Source: Sphingomonas endophytica (GTDB taxonomy: Bacteria > Pseudomonadota > Alphaproteobacteria > Sphingomonadales > Sphingomonadaceae). From it: a stretch of DNA of 64,000 bases. Below the pieces are notes generated by a model. It did not search any database. It was not told the DNA's origin and saw nothing but the letters and a program-made list of their open reading frames with translations. Position numbers and translations under genes: made by a program. Of this stretch, positions 18,307 through 26,011 are shown piece after piece. The stretch covers positions 1-64,000 of the forward strand of contig NZ_JACIJN010000005.1 of the NCBI RefSeq assembly GCF_014199415.1. Reading direction: 5' to 3'. Positions within the stretch are counted from its first letter, which is position 1. Every line of letters starts with the position of its first letter.

Positions 18307-19119
18307 TCAGGCCGGCATGGCGTGCCCGCTGATCAGCAACTCGGCTGCCTTCGTGCTACCGACCGCGCCGACGGTGTAGGTCGTGGCGACCTCCGTCATG
18401 TTGAACCCGGCGAACGTCGCACGCACCCCGGGCGTATCGTTGATCGACATGAGGAACCGCCCCTTCAGCCCGCGCAGCGACTGCGCCAGCCGCTCGAAGT
18501 CGGCCCGGCCGAACACGTCCTGCCCATAGTCCGTCTCGCAGCCCCAATAGGGCGGATCGAGGTAGAACAGCATGCCGGCGCGATCGTAACGGCGGATGAA
18601 CTCGCCGAAGTCCAGCTACTCGATCACGACGCCGGCGAGGCGATCGTGGATCTCGGCCAGCATCGGCTCCAGCTTGGTGACGTTGAAGCGCGCGCCCTGC
18701 GTCCGATCGACGCCGAAATGCCGCCCGTCGACCCGCCCGCCAAACGCCAGCCGCTGAAGATACAGGAATCGCGCCGCGCGCTGGAGATCCGTCAGCCGCT
18801 CGGCCGGAATCGCGCGCAGCCGCTCGAACTCAGCGCGACTGGCGACGCGAAAGCGCAGCATGTCGAGCAGATAGGCGTAATGCTCCTGAAGCACGCGGAA
18901 GAAGGTGGCGACATCACCAGACGCATCGTTGATCACCTCGACACGCGGTCGGGCACGCCGGCGCAGGAAGATCCCGCCCATGCCGACGAACGGCTCGCCA
19001 TAGCCGTCGTGCGGGATCTGCTCGATCAGCTTGGTGACGCGAGCGGCGAGGTTACGCTTGCCGCCGATATAGCTCGCCGCGGGAGCGACGGGCCGAACCG
19101 AGATAAGGCTGTCCAACAT
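18307..19119 (-). pseudogene. dam: DNA adenine methyltransferase (Dam family) with in-frame amber stop
   Basis: Reading from ATG 19119 gives a Dam/D12-class N6-adenine methyltransferase: YIGGKRNLA (motif X, AdoMet site), FVGMGGIFLRR (motif I) and, after a TAG at 18616-18618, LDPPYWG (catalytic DPPY motif IV) in the same frame. Without the stop the protein would be 270 aa, the usual size. The TAG lies between GVVIE and LDFGEF. Either the gene is dead or read through; truncated product would lack the catalytic motif. Phage and island Dam enzymes commonly protect or modify GATC-like sites. Confidence 0.8.
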
Positions 19120-19265
19120 TGAGATGCTCGCATTATTGGGTCGCGCCCGAAGCGATTCGGGTGCGGACGACCGACTGGTCATCAGGTTATGGCGAGCTTT
19201 CCCTCGTCGGCGATCCGGGCTGCCACCCGGCTCTCCCCGCGCGACCCATCAGGCCGCGCGCGAAA

Positions 19266-19395
19266 TCAGCCGGTCTGCGTCGAGGGCCGCTGGCGGAACC
19301 GCACCACCTCTTGCCCCAGCCAGTCGTTCACCTCGAGAAACGCCGCCTGCAACGGCTCGATCTCCAGCTCGTAGAACATCGCGGTCGCATCCTTG
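19266..19395 (-). pseudogene. Phage protein 3' fragment
   Basis: About 40 residues on the minus strand (AMFYELEIEPLQAAFLEVND, then WLGQEVVRFRQRP, stop at 19266) read as the tail of a phage structural or hypothetical protein. The upstream side breaks abruptly at about 19395, where a plus-strand SGNH stub begins. I cannot name the family. Confidence 0.35.
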
Positions 19396-19700
19396 GGTTT
19401 GCAACCGGCATCGCGCAGGGCAAGCTGTCGGGCGACGTCATCGTGACCACCCCGCTTTGGGATGGCGGCGTCACCGGCTTCACCGCGTCGCAGAATGATT
19501 ATGCCGCGGCGACGATCGCCACGGCGCTGGCCGCCGACGTGCCGGTGCTCGACGTGCGCGCGGCGTGGCGCTCGTTCGCGGTCGCAAACGGGCTGGGCTG
19601 GTACAGCGACACCGTGCATCCGACCTTCCTCGGCTACGCCACCAAGGCGTCGCTGGTCAGCGAGGCGGTGCGGCGCGTGCTGAACCTCTGGGCGCGCTGA
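19395..19700 (+). pseudogene. SGNH-type hydrolase 3' fragment
   Basis: About 100 residues, with no start (GFATGIAQGKLSGDVIVTTP; WYSDTVHPTFLGYATKASLV). The D-x-V-H motif is block V of SGNH hydrolases, the end of the catalytic domain. The 5' part is missing; the frame is joined to unrelated DNA at 19395. Five bases after the stop a P2-type tail completion gene starts, so this order reflects a phage tail region. Confidence 0.5.
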
Positions 19701-19704
19701 CCTC

Positions 19705-19995
19705 GTGACCAAGCTCGACAGCCTGCGCGACCTGCTGCTGCGCGCGGTGCCGGCGCTGCGCGCCAGCCCGGAGACGCTGTCGATCTTCGTCGACCGCGGG
19801 CGCGTGGCGGCGCGCGCCGGGTCGTCGCTGTCGTTCGAGTACCGCTACACCGCCAATCTCGTCGTGCAGGATTTCGCAGGGAGCCCCGACCAGATCGTCG
19901 TGCCGCTGCTGGCGTGGATCGCGCGCCACCAGCCCGACCTGATCGCCAAGCCTAACGGCGAGCCGATCACCTTCGAGGCCGAGCTGCTCGACGCC
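19705..19995 (+). pseudogene. P2 gpR-like phage tail completion protein, 3'-truncated
   Basis: 97 residues from a GTG: MTKLDSLRDLLLRAVPALR, FEYRYTANLVVQDFAGSPDQ, VPLLAWIARHQPDL. This is the N-terminal two thirds of the P2 gpR tail completion family (usual length about 150). At about 19995 the reading frame changes to a tail sheath fragment, so the 3' end is deleted. Evidence for a contractile-tail (P2-like) prophage ancestry. Confidence 0.65.
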
Positions 19996-19996
19996 G

Positions 19997-20160
19997 ATCG
20001 CCGACCTCGATGCCGCGATCGGCGTCGCCGGCACCGGCACCGGCGGAACGCTCCGCCCCGCGCTTCAGGCGATCGCCGACCAGGTCCGTGCGCCGGTGAT
20101 CGTGGTGCGCGTCGCGACCGGCGCGGACGCCGCCGGCACCACCGCCAATCTGATCGGCGG
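19997..20160 (+). pseudogene. P2 FI-like tail sheath fragment
   Basis: About 54 residues (IADLDAAIGVAGTGTGGTLR, ALQAIADQVRAPVIVVRVAT, GADAAGTTANLIGG) match an internal part of contractile tail sheath proteins near the N-terminus. Both ends are lost: it is spliced to the gpR stub on the left and to a TonB receptor stub on the right. Not a functional gene. Confidence 0.6.
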
Positions 20161-21189
20161 TACCTTCGGCGACGTGATCGAGAATGACCGGCACCGCACG
20201 GTCCTCACCGAGGCGTCTTTGGGCGGAGGATCGGGCGGCACGATATGGCTGGCGGGGCTGCCTATCAGGTGGACAGCTACCGCTCGCGCACCTTCACCGC
20301 GTTCGACTACACCTACCGCGTGCCGGCACTGTTCGCGCAAGGTGAGCAGACGCTGTTGCCCGACCTGACGCTGGCGGGCAGCGCGCGGCTCGACGATCAC
20401 AGCGAATATGGCGCGCGGGTCAGCCCGCGCCTGTCGATGCTGTTCAAGCCTGGGCCGTGGTCGGTGCGCGCCTCGATCGGGCGCGGGTTCTATGCGCCTA
20501 CGCCGTTCATCGAAGAGGTAGAGGCAGCGGGGTTATCGCGGATCGAGCGGCTGCGTGGGCTACGGGCCGAAACGGCCGACAGCGCATCGATCGACTTCGG
20601 CTATGCGAGAGGCCCCATCGAAGCAAGCCTGACGCTGTTCGGGTCGAACATCGACCATGCCGTGCAGCTTCGCAACGTTGGCGCCACGCGCGCCGAACTG
20701 GTCAACGCTGATGGCGTCACCCGCACCAGAGGCGCCGAACTGCTGCTGCGCTACCGCCTCGATGCGATCACCTTCACCGGCAGCTATGTCCGTACTGACG
20801 CTCGCGAGCCGAACCCGGACGGAACGGGGCGGCGTCTCGTTCCGCTGACCCCGCGCGACACCGCAGGGCTGACGGCGGTGTGGGAAACGCACGACCGGGG
20901 CAGGGTCGGACTGGAAGCCTATTACACCGGACGCCAGTCATTGGACGACAATCCCTACCGCACCCGCAGCCGTCCCTATGTCGAGCTGGGTGCGATGGGC
21001 GAATTGGTGCTGGGAAAGGTCAGCCTGTTCATCAATGCCGAGAACCTCCTGAACTTCCGCCAGACCCGTTACGACCCATTGCTGCTACCCCGCCGCGCAC
21101 CGGACGGTTCGTGGACGGTCGATGCCTGGGGACCGCTGGACGGGCGCACCATCAACGGCGGTATCCGCTTCAGGTTCGGCGCGGATTGA
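20160..21189 (+). pseudogene. TonB-dependent receptor 3' fragment with a frameshift
   Basis: The C-terminal half of an outer-membrane beta barrel: FDYTYRVPALFAQ, DDHSEYGARVSPRLSMLF, RASIGRGFYAPTPFIEEVE, ENLLNFRQTRYDP and GGIRFRFGAD at the end. The plug and N-terminus are absent. The frame from 20160 (ENDRHRTVLTEASLGGGSGG) changes at about 20257 in a run of G; one extra G would restore one frame (WLAGAAYQ). The last 120 bases overlap the convergent CDF gene. It was joined to phage DNA by rearrangement, so it did not come from the prophage itself. Confidence 0.7.
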
Positions 21190-21797
21190 GCCAGCTCGGC
21201 GCGCGCCTTCCGGATGATCTGCACGCCACCGGAAACGCCCAGACCAGCAAGGATCGCGGCAACCGCAATGTCGGGCCATCCGGTGCCGGTCCCGAACACG
21301 CCGAACGCCGCGCCCACGACGGCGATGTTGCCGATCGCGTCGTTGCGCGAGCATATCCAGACCGATTGCCGGTTCGCATCGCCGCCCCGGTGCCGCCAGA
21401 GCAGTGCGGCACAAATGACATTGGCGACCAGCGCAGCCACGCCGACGACGCCCATTGTTTCCGCTCCCGGCAGCGTGCCGTTGGCCGCCATCCAGACGGT
21501 ATAGCCCAGCACCCACATGGCCAGCAGGAGTAGCGACACCCCTTTTGCGAGCGCCGCATGGGCGCGCCAGCGCAGTACCAGCCCCGTGACACCGAGGCTG
21601 ATCGCGTAGTTCGCGGCGTCGCCCAGAAAGTCGAGCGCGTCCGCTTTCAGGGATGCGGAATGCGCAGCGACGCCCGCCACAATTTCCACCCCGAACATGC
21701 CGGCATTGATGGCGAGCGCGATCCACAGCACGCGCCGCCATGCCGGATCATTCTTGCTGGTCGAAGCGGCGCAGCCGCCGCAGCATCCACCTGCCAT
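21069..21797 (-). CDS. CDF-type heavy-metal cation efflux protein
   Basis: 242 aa with about six membrane helices. The N-terminus is Cys-rich (AGGCCGGCAA). Helix II carries ADALDFLGDAANY and helix V SRNDAIGNIAV, the paired Asp metal site of cation diffusion facilitators. AGAGGTGAC precedes the ATG. The C-terminal 40 residues (after KARAELAQSAPN) run antisense to the TonB-receptor stub and look like an extension created by that junction; the native end was probably near residue 205. It is divergent from a MerR regulator with a MerR-type promoter between, so it is probably induced by Zn, Cd, Co or Pb. Confidence 0.82.
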   Translation of the reverse strand: MAGGCCGGCAASTSKNDPAWRRVLWIALAINAGMFGVEIVAGVAAHSASLKADALDFLGDAANYAISLGVTGLVLRWRAHAALAKGVSLLLLAMWVLGYTVWMAANGTLPGAETMGVVGVAALVANVICAALLWRHRGGDANRQSVWICSRNDAIGNIAVVGAAFGVFGTGTGWPDIAVAAILAGLGVSGGVQIIRKARAELAQSAPNLKRIPPLMVRPSSGPQASTVHEPSGARRGSSNGS

Positions 21798-21830
21798 GTC
21801 GTCACCTCTTTAACATCGGAGCGACACCCC

Positions 21831-21860
21831 ATCTAATGTCTGTAGCAACTATAGGGTCAA
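21831..21860 (-). promoter_or_regulatory. MerR-type promoter/operator for the CDF gene
   Basis: On the minus strand: -35 TTGACC (21860-21855), the dyad CTATAG-TTG-CTACAG, and a -10 like TTAGAT about 18-19 bases from the -35. Long-spaced promoters with the dyad inside the spacer are the hallmark of MerR/PbrR/ZntR control. It lies between the CDF gene and the MerR gene, 34 bases from the CDF start. Confidence 0.65.
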
Positions 21861-21861
21861 A

Positions 21862-22290
21862 GTGGCGGTGCTGACGATTGGAGATTTGGGCAAGGCGACC
21901 AACACCAAGGTCGAAACCGTCCGCTATTACGAGCGCATCGGATTGCTGCCAAAGCCTGTCCGGAGCAGCGGCAATTATCGCACCTATGGCGCGGCCGAGC
22001 TGGGCCGGTTGTCGTTTATCAGGCGCGCACGCGACCTCGGCTTCTCGCTGGACCAGGTGCGTGCGTTGTTGAGCCTGTCGGATGATCGCACCTGCGATTG
22101 CGCCGGCGTCGATCGTATCGCAAATGAGCATCTGCGTGAGGTGGATCGCAAGCTCGCCGACCTGACTGCCCTGCGCCGCGAACTGAAGGCGGTCATCGAA
22201 TCCTGTGATGGCGGCACCGTTGCAGAATGCCGGATCATTGAGGCGCTGGCACCCTCCGCCGATGGTCGTAAATCGTCCCGAATGGCCTAG
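21862..22290 (+). CDS. MerR family heavy-metal-responsive regulator
   Basis: 142 aa. N-terminal MerR helix-turn-helix (TIGDLGKATNTKVETVRYYE then GLLPKPVRSSGNYRTY), a dimer helix, and a metal loop with Cys residues in TCDCAG (near 77-79), SCDGG (near 115) and AECRI (near 121). The Cys pattern resembles the PbrR/CadR/ZntR branch rather than CueR. Start is a GTG at 21862 overlapping the shared promoter region; GTG at 21868 is possible. It most likely activates the divergent CDF exporter and represses itself. Confidence 0.85.
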   Translation: MAVLTIGDLGKATNTKVETVRYYERIGLLPKPVRSSGNYRTYGAAELGRLSFIRRARDLGFSLDQVRALLSLSDDRTCDCAGVDRIANEHLREVDRKLADLTALRRELKAVIESCDGGTVAECRIIEALAPSADGRKSSRMA

Positions 22291-22312
22291 TTGACGAGTT
22301 TCGGGATGCCTG

Positions 22313-22392
22313 TCGCTTTCCCAATTTGCAATCCCAATCGGGACGATCGCCGGGCTTAGCGTACGATTTTGACCATCCTCTCACCGGACCCC
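22313..22392. repeat. Diverged direct repeat, left copy
   Basis: CTTAGCGTACGATTTTGACC and the following CTCTCACCGGACC match 33709-33745 (CTTAGCGCACGATCTTGAC, then CTTCTCACCGGACC) in the same orientation; weaker similarity extends to the left. On the minus strand both encode the same short tail, SGE-(R/K)-x-VKIVR and a stop, so they may be remnants of the 3' end of one gene. The copies lie just outside the import locus (22523-33123). The rest of 22291-22522 holds nothing I can support. Confidence 0.5.
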
Positions 22393-22522
22393 AACAAGGA
22401 AGAGTGGCGGTCCGTCCAGCCACTTCGTGCTCAATGAGCCAAGCCAACCGCTCGGTGTTTATGCATGGAGTGGACCCGCAGACAATCAGGAGATCTGACG
22501 AGACCGTCTCGTAGAGAGGTCA

Positions 22523-23488
22523 TTATCCAGCGAGCGGCTCAATCCGCCGGAACAAGCTTCCTATCCGTCGGACGCGAACCGGGAGAAGTCCGACGATCAT
22601 ATCAAGTGTGCTGTCAATCCGAGCCAGGTCGAATACGCCACTGATCCGAAGCGATGCCGCCGCGTCGGTGATGGCGAGGATGCCGGGCTGATAAGGACGG
22701 AGAGCTGCAATCAACGAGCCCAACGGACGGTCATGCAGAAGGAGGCTGCCTTGTACCCAGCTGGAAGCGTCCAGCGTCTCGTTGGCGGCAAGCTGGCGCA
22801 GGGCTCCATCTACCAGGGCAAAACCCTCCCCTGCGTGCGCCCGATTCGTCAGGCGATCCCCCAGCGTCACTACGATCGGCTGATCGATGGCGACGACGCG
22901 GCTATCGCCCGCGCGATGAACGATCATCGCGGTCCCTCGCGGCCACGTAACATGCAAGGCTCCAGCCGTCACGGTGAATGGCTGCGCTGATGGCGCTGCC
23001 GTAATGAGCGCCGTACCTTCACGGATCGACAGCCCGCGCCTATCGTCCGCCATCGCATCCGCGGCGCTGCGCGCATCGAGCGTCAGCACGCTACCGTCCG
23101 GGAGCGGGTATTGCTTGCGTTGGGCGGTATTGGTCCGAAAGCGGGCGCCCGCGTCAACCAGGGGAACGAAGCGATCGACGGTGGCGAGGCAGAACGCCGA
23201 CCCCGCCACCGCCCCGGCCCCCTTCCGCAAGACCGTTCGCCGCGACACGCGCTGCTGTTCCAGCGATGCCGCCAATGCTGCACCTGAAATATGCGCAGCC
23301 ACGGACCGGAACGGTGCCAGCGCCCCGTCCAGCCGGTGCCAGGCGGCGAGATGCCGGTGGTCCGTGGTCAGCCATGCCTCGAACTCGAGCCGTTCGGCGG
23401 CTGTCAGCGCGTCTTCCCGGATGGCCATCATCCAGCCGATTGCTTCGTCGACGACATGGGCGGGAAGTGCATCCGTCTCATCCGTCAT
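22523..23488 (-). CDS. FecR-type anti-sigma regulator
   Basis: 321 aa. DUF4880 at about 12-55 (DEAIGWMMAIREDALTAAER; WHRLD) binds the sigma factor. A short hydrophobic segment follows RRTVLRKGAG at about 88-105 and may span the inner membrane. The periplasmic FecR domain runs about 110-205 (QYPLPDGSVLTLDARS, GEGFALVDG), with a C-terminal DUF4974-like/STN-like region. It overlaps the sigma gene by 11 bases. In FecIRA-type signalling it relays substrate occupancy from an STN-domain TonB receptor to the sigma factor; the STN receptor of this locus is the obvious partner. Confidence 0.88.
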   Translation of the reverse strand: MTDETDALPAHVVDEAIGWMMAIREDALTAAERLEFEAWLTTDHRHLAAWHRLDGALAPFRSVAAHISGAALAASLEQQRVSRRTVLRKGAGAVAGSAFCLATVDRFVPLVDAGARFRTNTAQRKQYPLPDGSVLTLDARSAADAMADDRRGLSIREGTALITAAPSAQPFTVTAGALHVTWPRGTAMIVHRAGDSRVVAIDQPIVVTLGDRLTNRAHAGEGFALVDGALRQLAANETLDASSWVQGSLLLHDRPLGSLIAALRPYQPGILAITDAAASLRISGVFDLARIDSTLDMIVGLLPVRVRRIGSLFRRIEPLAG

Positions 23489-23990
23489 GCTCGAATTCCT
23501 GGTAACAGGCGCGCATCGCGGTGGCGATATGCCTGCGGATCATGCTGACCGACAGGCCGAGACGCTGCGCGATCTCGGCATGACGTAGCCCGTCGACATG
23601 GCTGAGCAGAAGCGCGGAACGCGTCTTTACCGAAAGCGGCTTCAACACATGTTCTATCCGTTGCAACGCCTCGAGGATAATCATCCGTTCTTCCGCCGAA
23701 GGCTCGAGCGCGGGCGGCAGATGGGCGATCGCCGCCTCGTAATGGCGTCGCAGCGCGTCCTTGTCGTTCAGGTCGAGCAGCAGGCGGCGCGCGATGACCG
23801 TCATGATCGCGCGTGGTTCCCTGATCGCCTGTTGCCCGACCACGCGAACGATCCTGACCATGGTTTCGGCGGCGACCTCGTCGACATGATCGCTGAGGCG
23901 GGTGCGCGGGCGCAGCCAGCGACGCAGCCAATCGTAGTGCAGGCGGAATATCTCTTCCGCCGTCCAGTCTGATTTGACACCCACGTTCAT
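23478..23990 (-). CDS. ECF sigma factor (FecI-type)
   Basis: 170 aa. Region 2 at about 10-75 (EIFRLHYDWLRRWLRPRT; VDEVAAETMVRIVRV) and region 4 at about 105-165 (LSVKTRSALLLSHVDGLRHA, EIAQRLGLSVSMIRRHI). Typical length for iron-type ECF factors. The ATG at 23990 leaves 90 bases after the TonB gene, so it may be read with the import operon or from its own promoter. With FecR it would direct transcription of the receptor operon; a promoter motif could not be assigned with confidence upstream of 33123. Confidence 0.88.
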   Translation of the reverse strand: MNVGVKSDWTAEEIFRLHYDWLRRWLRPRTRLSDHVDEVAAETMVRIVRVVGQQAIREPRAIMTVIARRLLLDLNDKDALRRHYEAAIAHLPPALEPSAEERMIILEALQRIEHVLKPLSVKTRSALLLSHVDGLRHAEIAQRLGLSVSMIRRHIATAMRACYQEFEHDG

Positions 23991-24080
23991 GGCGGCAACA
24001 GATCAGAAACATGAATATCCTATAAGATCGATATAGTATCGCGGTTGAAACGAGAAATATCCTAAATCGACTGGTCGCGC

Positions 24081-24806
24081 CTACCGGGCCGCTTGTCGAA
24101 ACGAGAATTCGATCGGAACCGTCAACGCCAGATCGCGATCCTCGATGCTGGCCGGGGGCGGTGGCAGGCGGACGCGGTGGAGCAGGTCCAGCACCTCGTC
24201 CGCCAAATCGTCGAACCGGCTTTGACCGACCAATCGGCGGTCGCGAATCTTGCCGGCCCGGTCCACGACAAAGCGCACGACCAGCGTCGCTTCCTCATGC
24301 GCGAAACGGGCGGAGGCAGGATAGCGTTTGGCGGCTTCCAGCCGTGCGATTACCTCCGATTGCCACGCCGCCGCCGCGCGCGGATCGCCATCTTCGGCGC
24401 TGGCGAGGCGGTCCACTGCCGCCTTTTGCACTGCGGTCTCCGCGAGCTGCGGCGGCGTAGGCGGACCCGGTGGCGGTGATGGCCGCGGCGGTTGCACCGG
24501 CCGGGGCGGCGGGAGATGGAGATCGGCCTCGGCACTCACTGGAGGAGCGTCGATCCGGTCGAGCGGCGTCGGCGGCTCCACGCGCGGTCGCGGTGCGGCG
24601 GACAACGCGCTGATGTGCGGCTGTGGGACGGGCGACGGCGGCAGGCTGACCAGTTCCACCGCCATGCTTGGTGGCGTCGAGGATGGCGGCGCAGCATGGT
24701 CGACGCTGACGACGAGCGACAGCAGGATACCGCCATGCAATATCGTCGCCACGGCCAAACCGGTCCACCAGCGGTCCCGTCGCTCCGTGGGCACGTCGTA
24801 TGTCAC
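24081..24806 (-). CDS. tonB: TonB energy-transducing protein
   Basis: 241 aa. Single N-terminal helix (LAVATILHGGILLSLVVSV, about 17-35), a Pro-rich periplasmic spacer (about 40-125, many PP pairs) and the C-terminal TonB domain (YPASARFAHEEATLVVRFVV, then RDRRLVGQS). Overlaps the ExbD stop by ATGA, so translation is coupled. It carries force from the ExbBD motor to the outer-membrane receptor. A TonB dedicated to a single receptor operon matches FusB in the ferredoxin uptake system, although FusB-type proteins are often longer. Confidence 0.9.
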   Translation of the reverse strand: MTYDVPTERRDRWWTGLAVATILHGGILLSLVVSVDHAAPPSSTPPSMAVELVSLPPSPVPQPHISALSAAPRPRVEPPTPLDRIDAPPVSAEADLHLPPPRPVQPPRPSPPPGPPTPPQLAETAVQKAAVDRLASAEDGDPRAAAAWQSEVIARLEAAKRYPASARFAHEEATLVVRFVVDRAGKIRDRRLVGQSRFDDLADEVLDLLHRVRLPPPPASIEDRDLALTVPIEFSFRQAAR

Positions 24807-25216
24807 CGCTCGCGCTCGCGTCCGACCAGCGCAACGCGTGTGTAGCCGGCGTCGCGCAGCGCATCCAACGCATCCATGACCATCGCGTAACTCAGCGATC
24901 GATCCGCGGCGAGCAGGACGCGATCGTCCCGCCGCAATCCCGCCGTGATCAGCGCGCGACGCAGCCCCGGACGCGACACCGGCCGATCGTTCACGACGAG
25001 CGTTCGGTCCGCCCGGACGGTCACGACGACGGGGCGCGCGTCGGCTGCCACCGGCTTTGCCCCCGAGCGCGGAAGATCGACGGGCTGCGCCACGCTGGAG
25101 GCCTGGGCGGCGATCATCGTGATGATGAGCAGCACGAGGATCACGTCGATAAATGGGGTAAGATTGATCTCGCTACATTCCTCGAAATCATCCGCTCGCC
25201 GGTCCGATATCGCCAT
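24803..25216 (-). CDS. exbD: ExbD/TolR-type motor subunit
   Basis: 137 aa. One N-terminal membrane helix with the essential proton-carrying Asp (INLTPFIDVILVLLIITMI, Asp near residue 24) and a periplasmic domain (PVVVTVRADRTLVVNDRPV; MDALDALRDAGYTRVALVG). Three bases separate it from ExbB and four are shared with TonB. Works as the stator partner of ExbB to energise TonB by proton motive force. Confidence 0.92.
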   Translation of the reverse strand: MAISDRRADDFEECSEINLTPFIDVILVLLIITMIAAQASSVAQPVDLPRSGAKPVAADARPVVVTVRADRTLVVNDRPVSRPGLRRALITAGLRRDDRVLLAADRSLSYAMVMDALDALRDAGYTRVALVGRERER

Positions 25217-25219
25217 GGT

Positions 25220-26011
25220 TCAGGCGCTCCCCGTCCGGCGCGCGGCGGCGACCGCGATCGTCTCCATCTCACGGGCCGCCAATCCCGCCAGCAGCGTCGC
25301 CGCCGTCGCGAGTGCATCACGATTGGCAGCGAGGCGGCGCAGCAGGTAATTGTACATGATCGTCGCGGGGATCGCCGCGACCAGCCCCAGCGCGGTGGCC
25401 AGCAGCGCCTCCGAGATGCCGGGCGCGACGACGGCGAGGCTCGTCGCCTTGGCGGCACCGATACCGGCGAAGCTGTGCATGATGCCCCATACGGTCCCGA
25501 ACAGACCGACGAACGGCCCGACCGAACTGATCGACGCGAACACCGGGAGTCCCTCCCGCAGTCTCGCCAGCGCCGCGCCTTCGATCCGCGCGATCCGCTC
25601 GCCCACCCGCTGTGCCGCGCCCTCGACCCGTCCGTCGTCGATCAAAGCGGCCGAGGACGTGATCTCGCGTCGTGCCGCCTCCGCCATGGCGGTCGTCGCG
25701 CGATCGAGGTCGCGCAGGTCCGCGAGACATGCGGCCTGCTCGATCTGCGCGGTTGCGCCGCGAACACCGCGCAGGCTTTCGCGCATGGCGTTCAGCTTGA
25801 CCACACACAGGGTCCAGCTGACGAACGATGCCGCGACGAGGATGAGCATCACGAACTGAACCACCGCATCGGCATGACGGAACATCGCAAGCGCATCGGC
25901 ATCGACGCGTAGGGTCGTCGCCGCCGATGCTGGCGCGGACAGAAGCAAGGCTGAGAGGCCGGCGGCAATCCAGTGAAGGACACGGCGGGGCAGGTAGGGC
26001 GGACGGATCAT
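25220..26011 (-). CDS. exbB: ExbB/TolQ-type motor subunit
   Basis: 263 aa from the ATG at 26011, which shares ATGA with the ABC transporter stop; a longer open frame upstream is not needed. Signal-like N-terminus (LLLSAPASA), three membrane helices: about 50-72 (VVQFVMLILVAASFVSWTLC), about 150-175 (GPFVGLFGTVWGIMHSFAGI) and about 190-210 (ISEALLATALGLVAAIPATI). The last two are the conserved MotA/TolQ/ExbB motif block. Part of the dedicated motor of the import locus. Confidence 0.92.
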   Translation of the reverse strand: MIRPPYLPRRVLHWIAAGLSALLLSAPASAATTLRVDADALAMFRHADAVVQFVMLILVAASFVSWTLCVVKLNAMRESLRGVRGATAQIEQAACLADLRDLDRATTAMAEAARREITSSAALIDDGRVEGAAQRVGERIARIEGAALARLREGLPVFASISSVGPFVGLFGTVWGIMHSFAGIGAAKATSLAVVAPGISEALLATALGLVAAIPATIMYNYLLRRLAANRDALATAATLLAGLAAREMETIAVAAARRTGSA

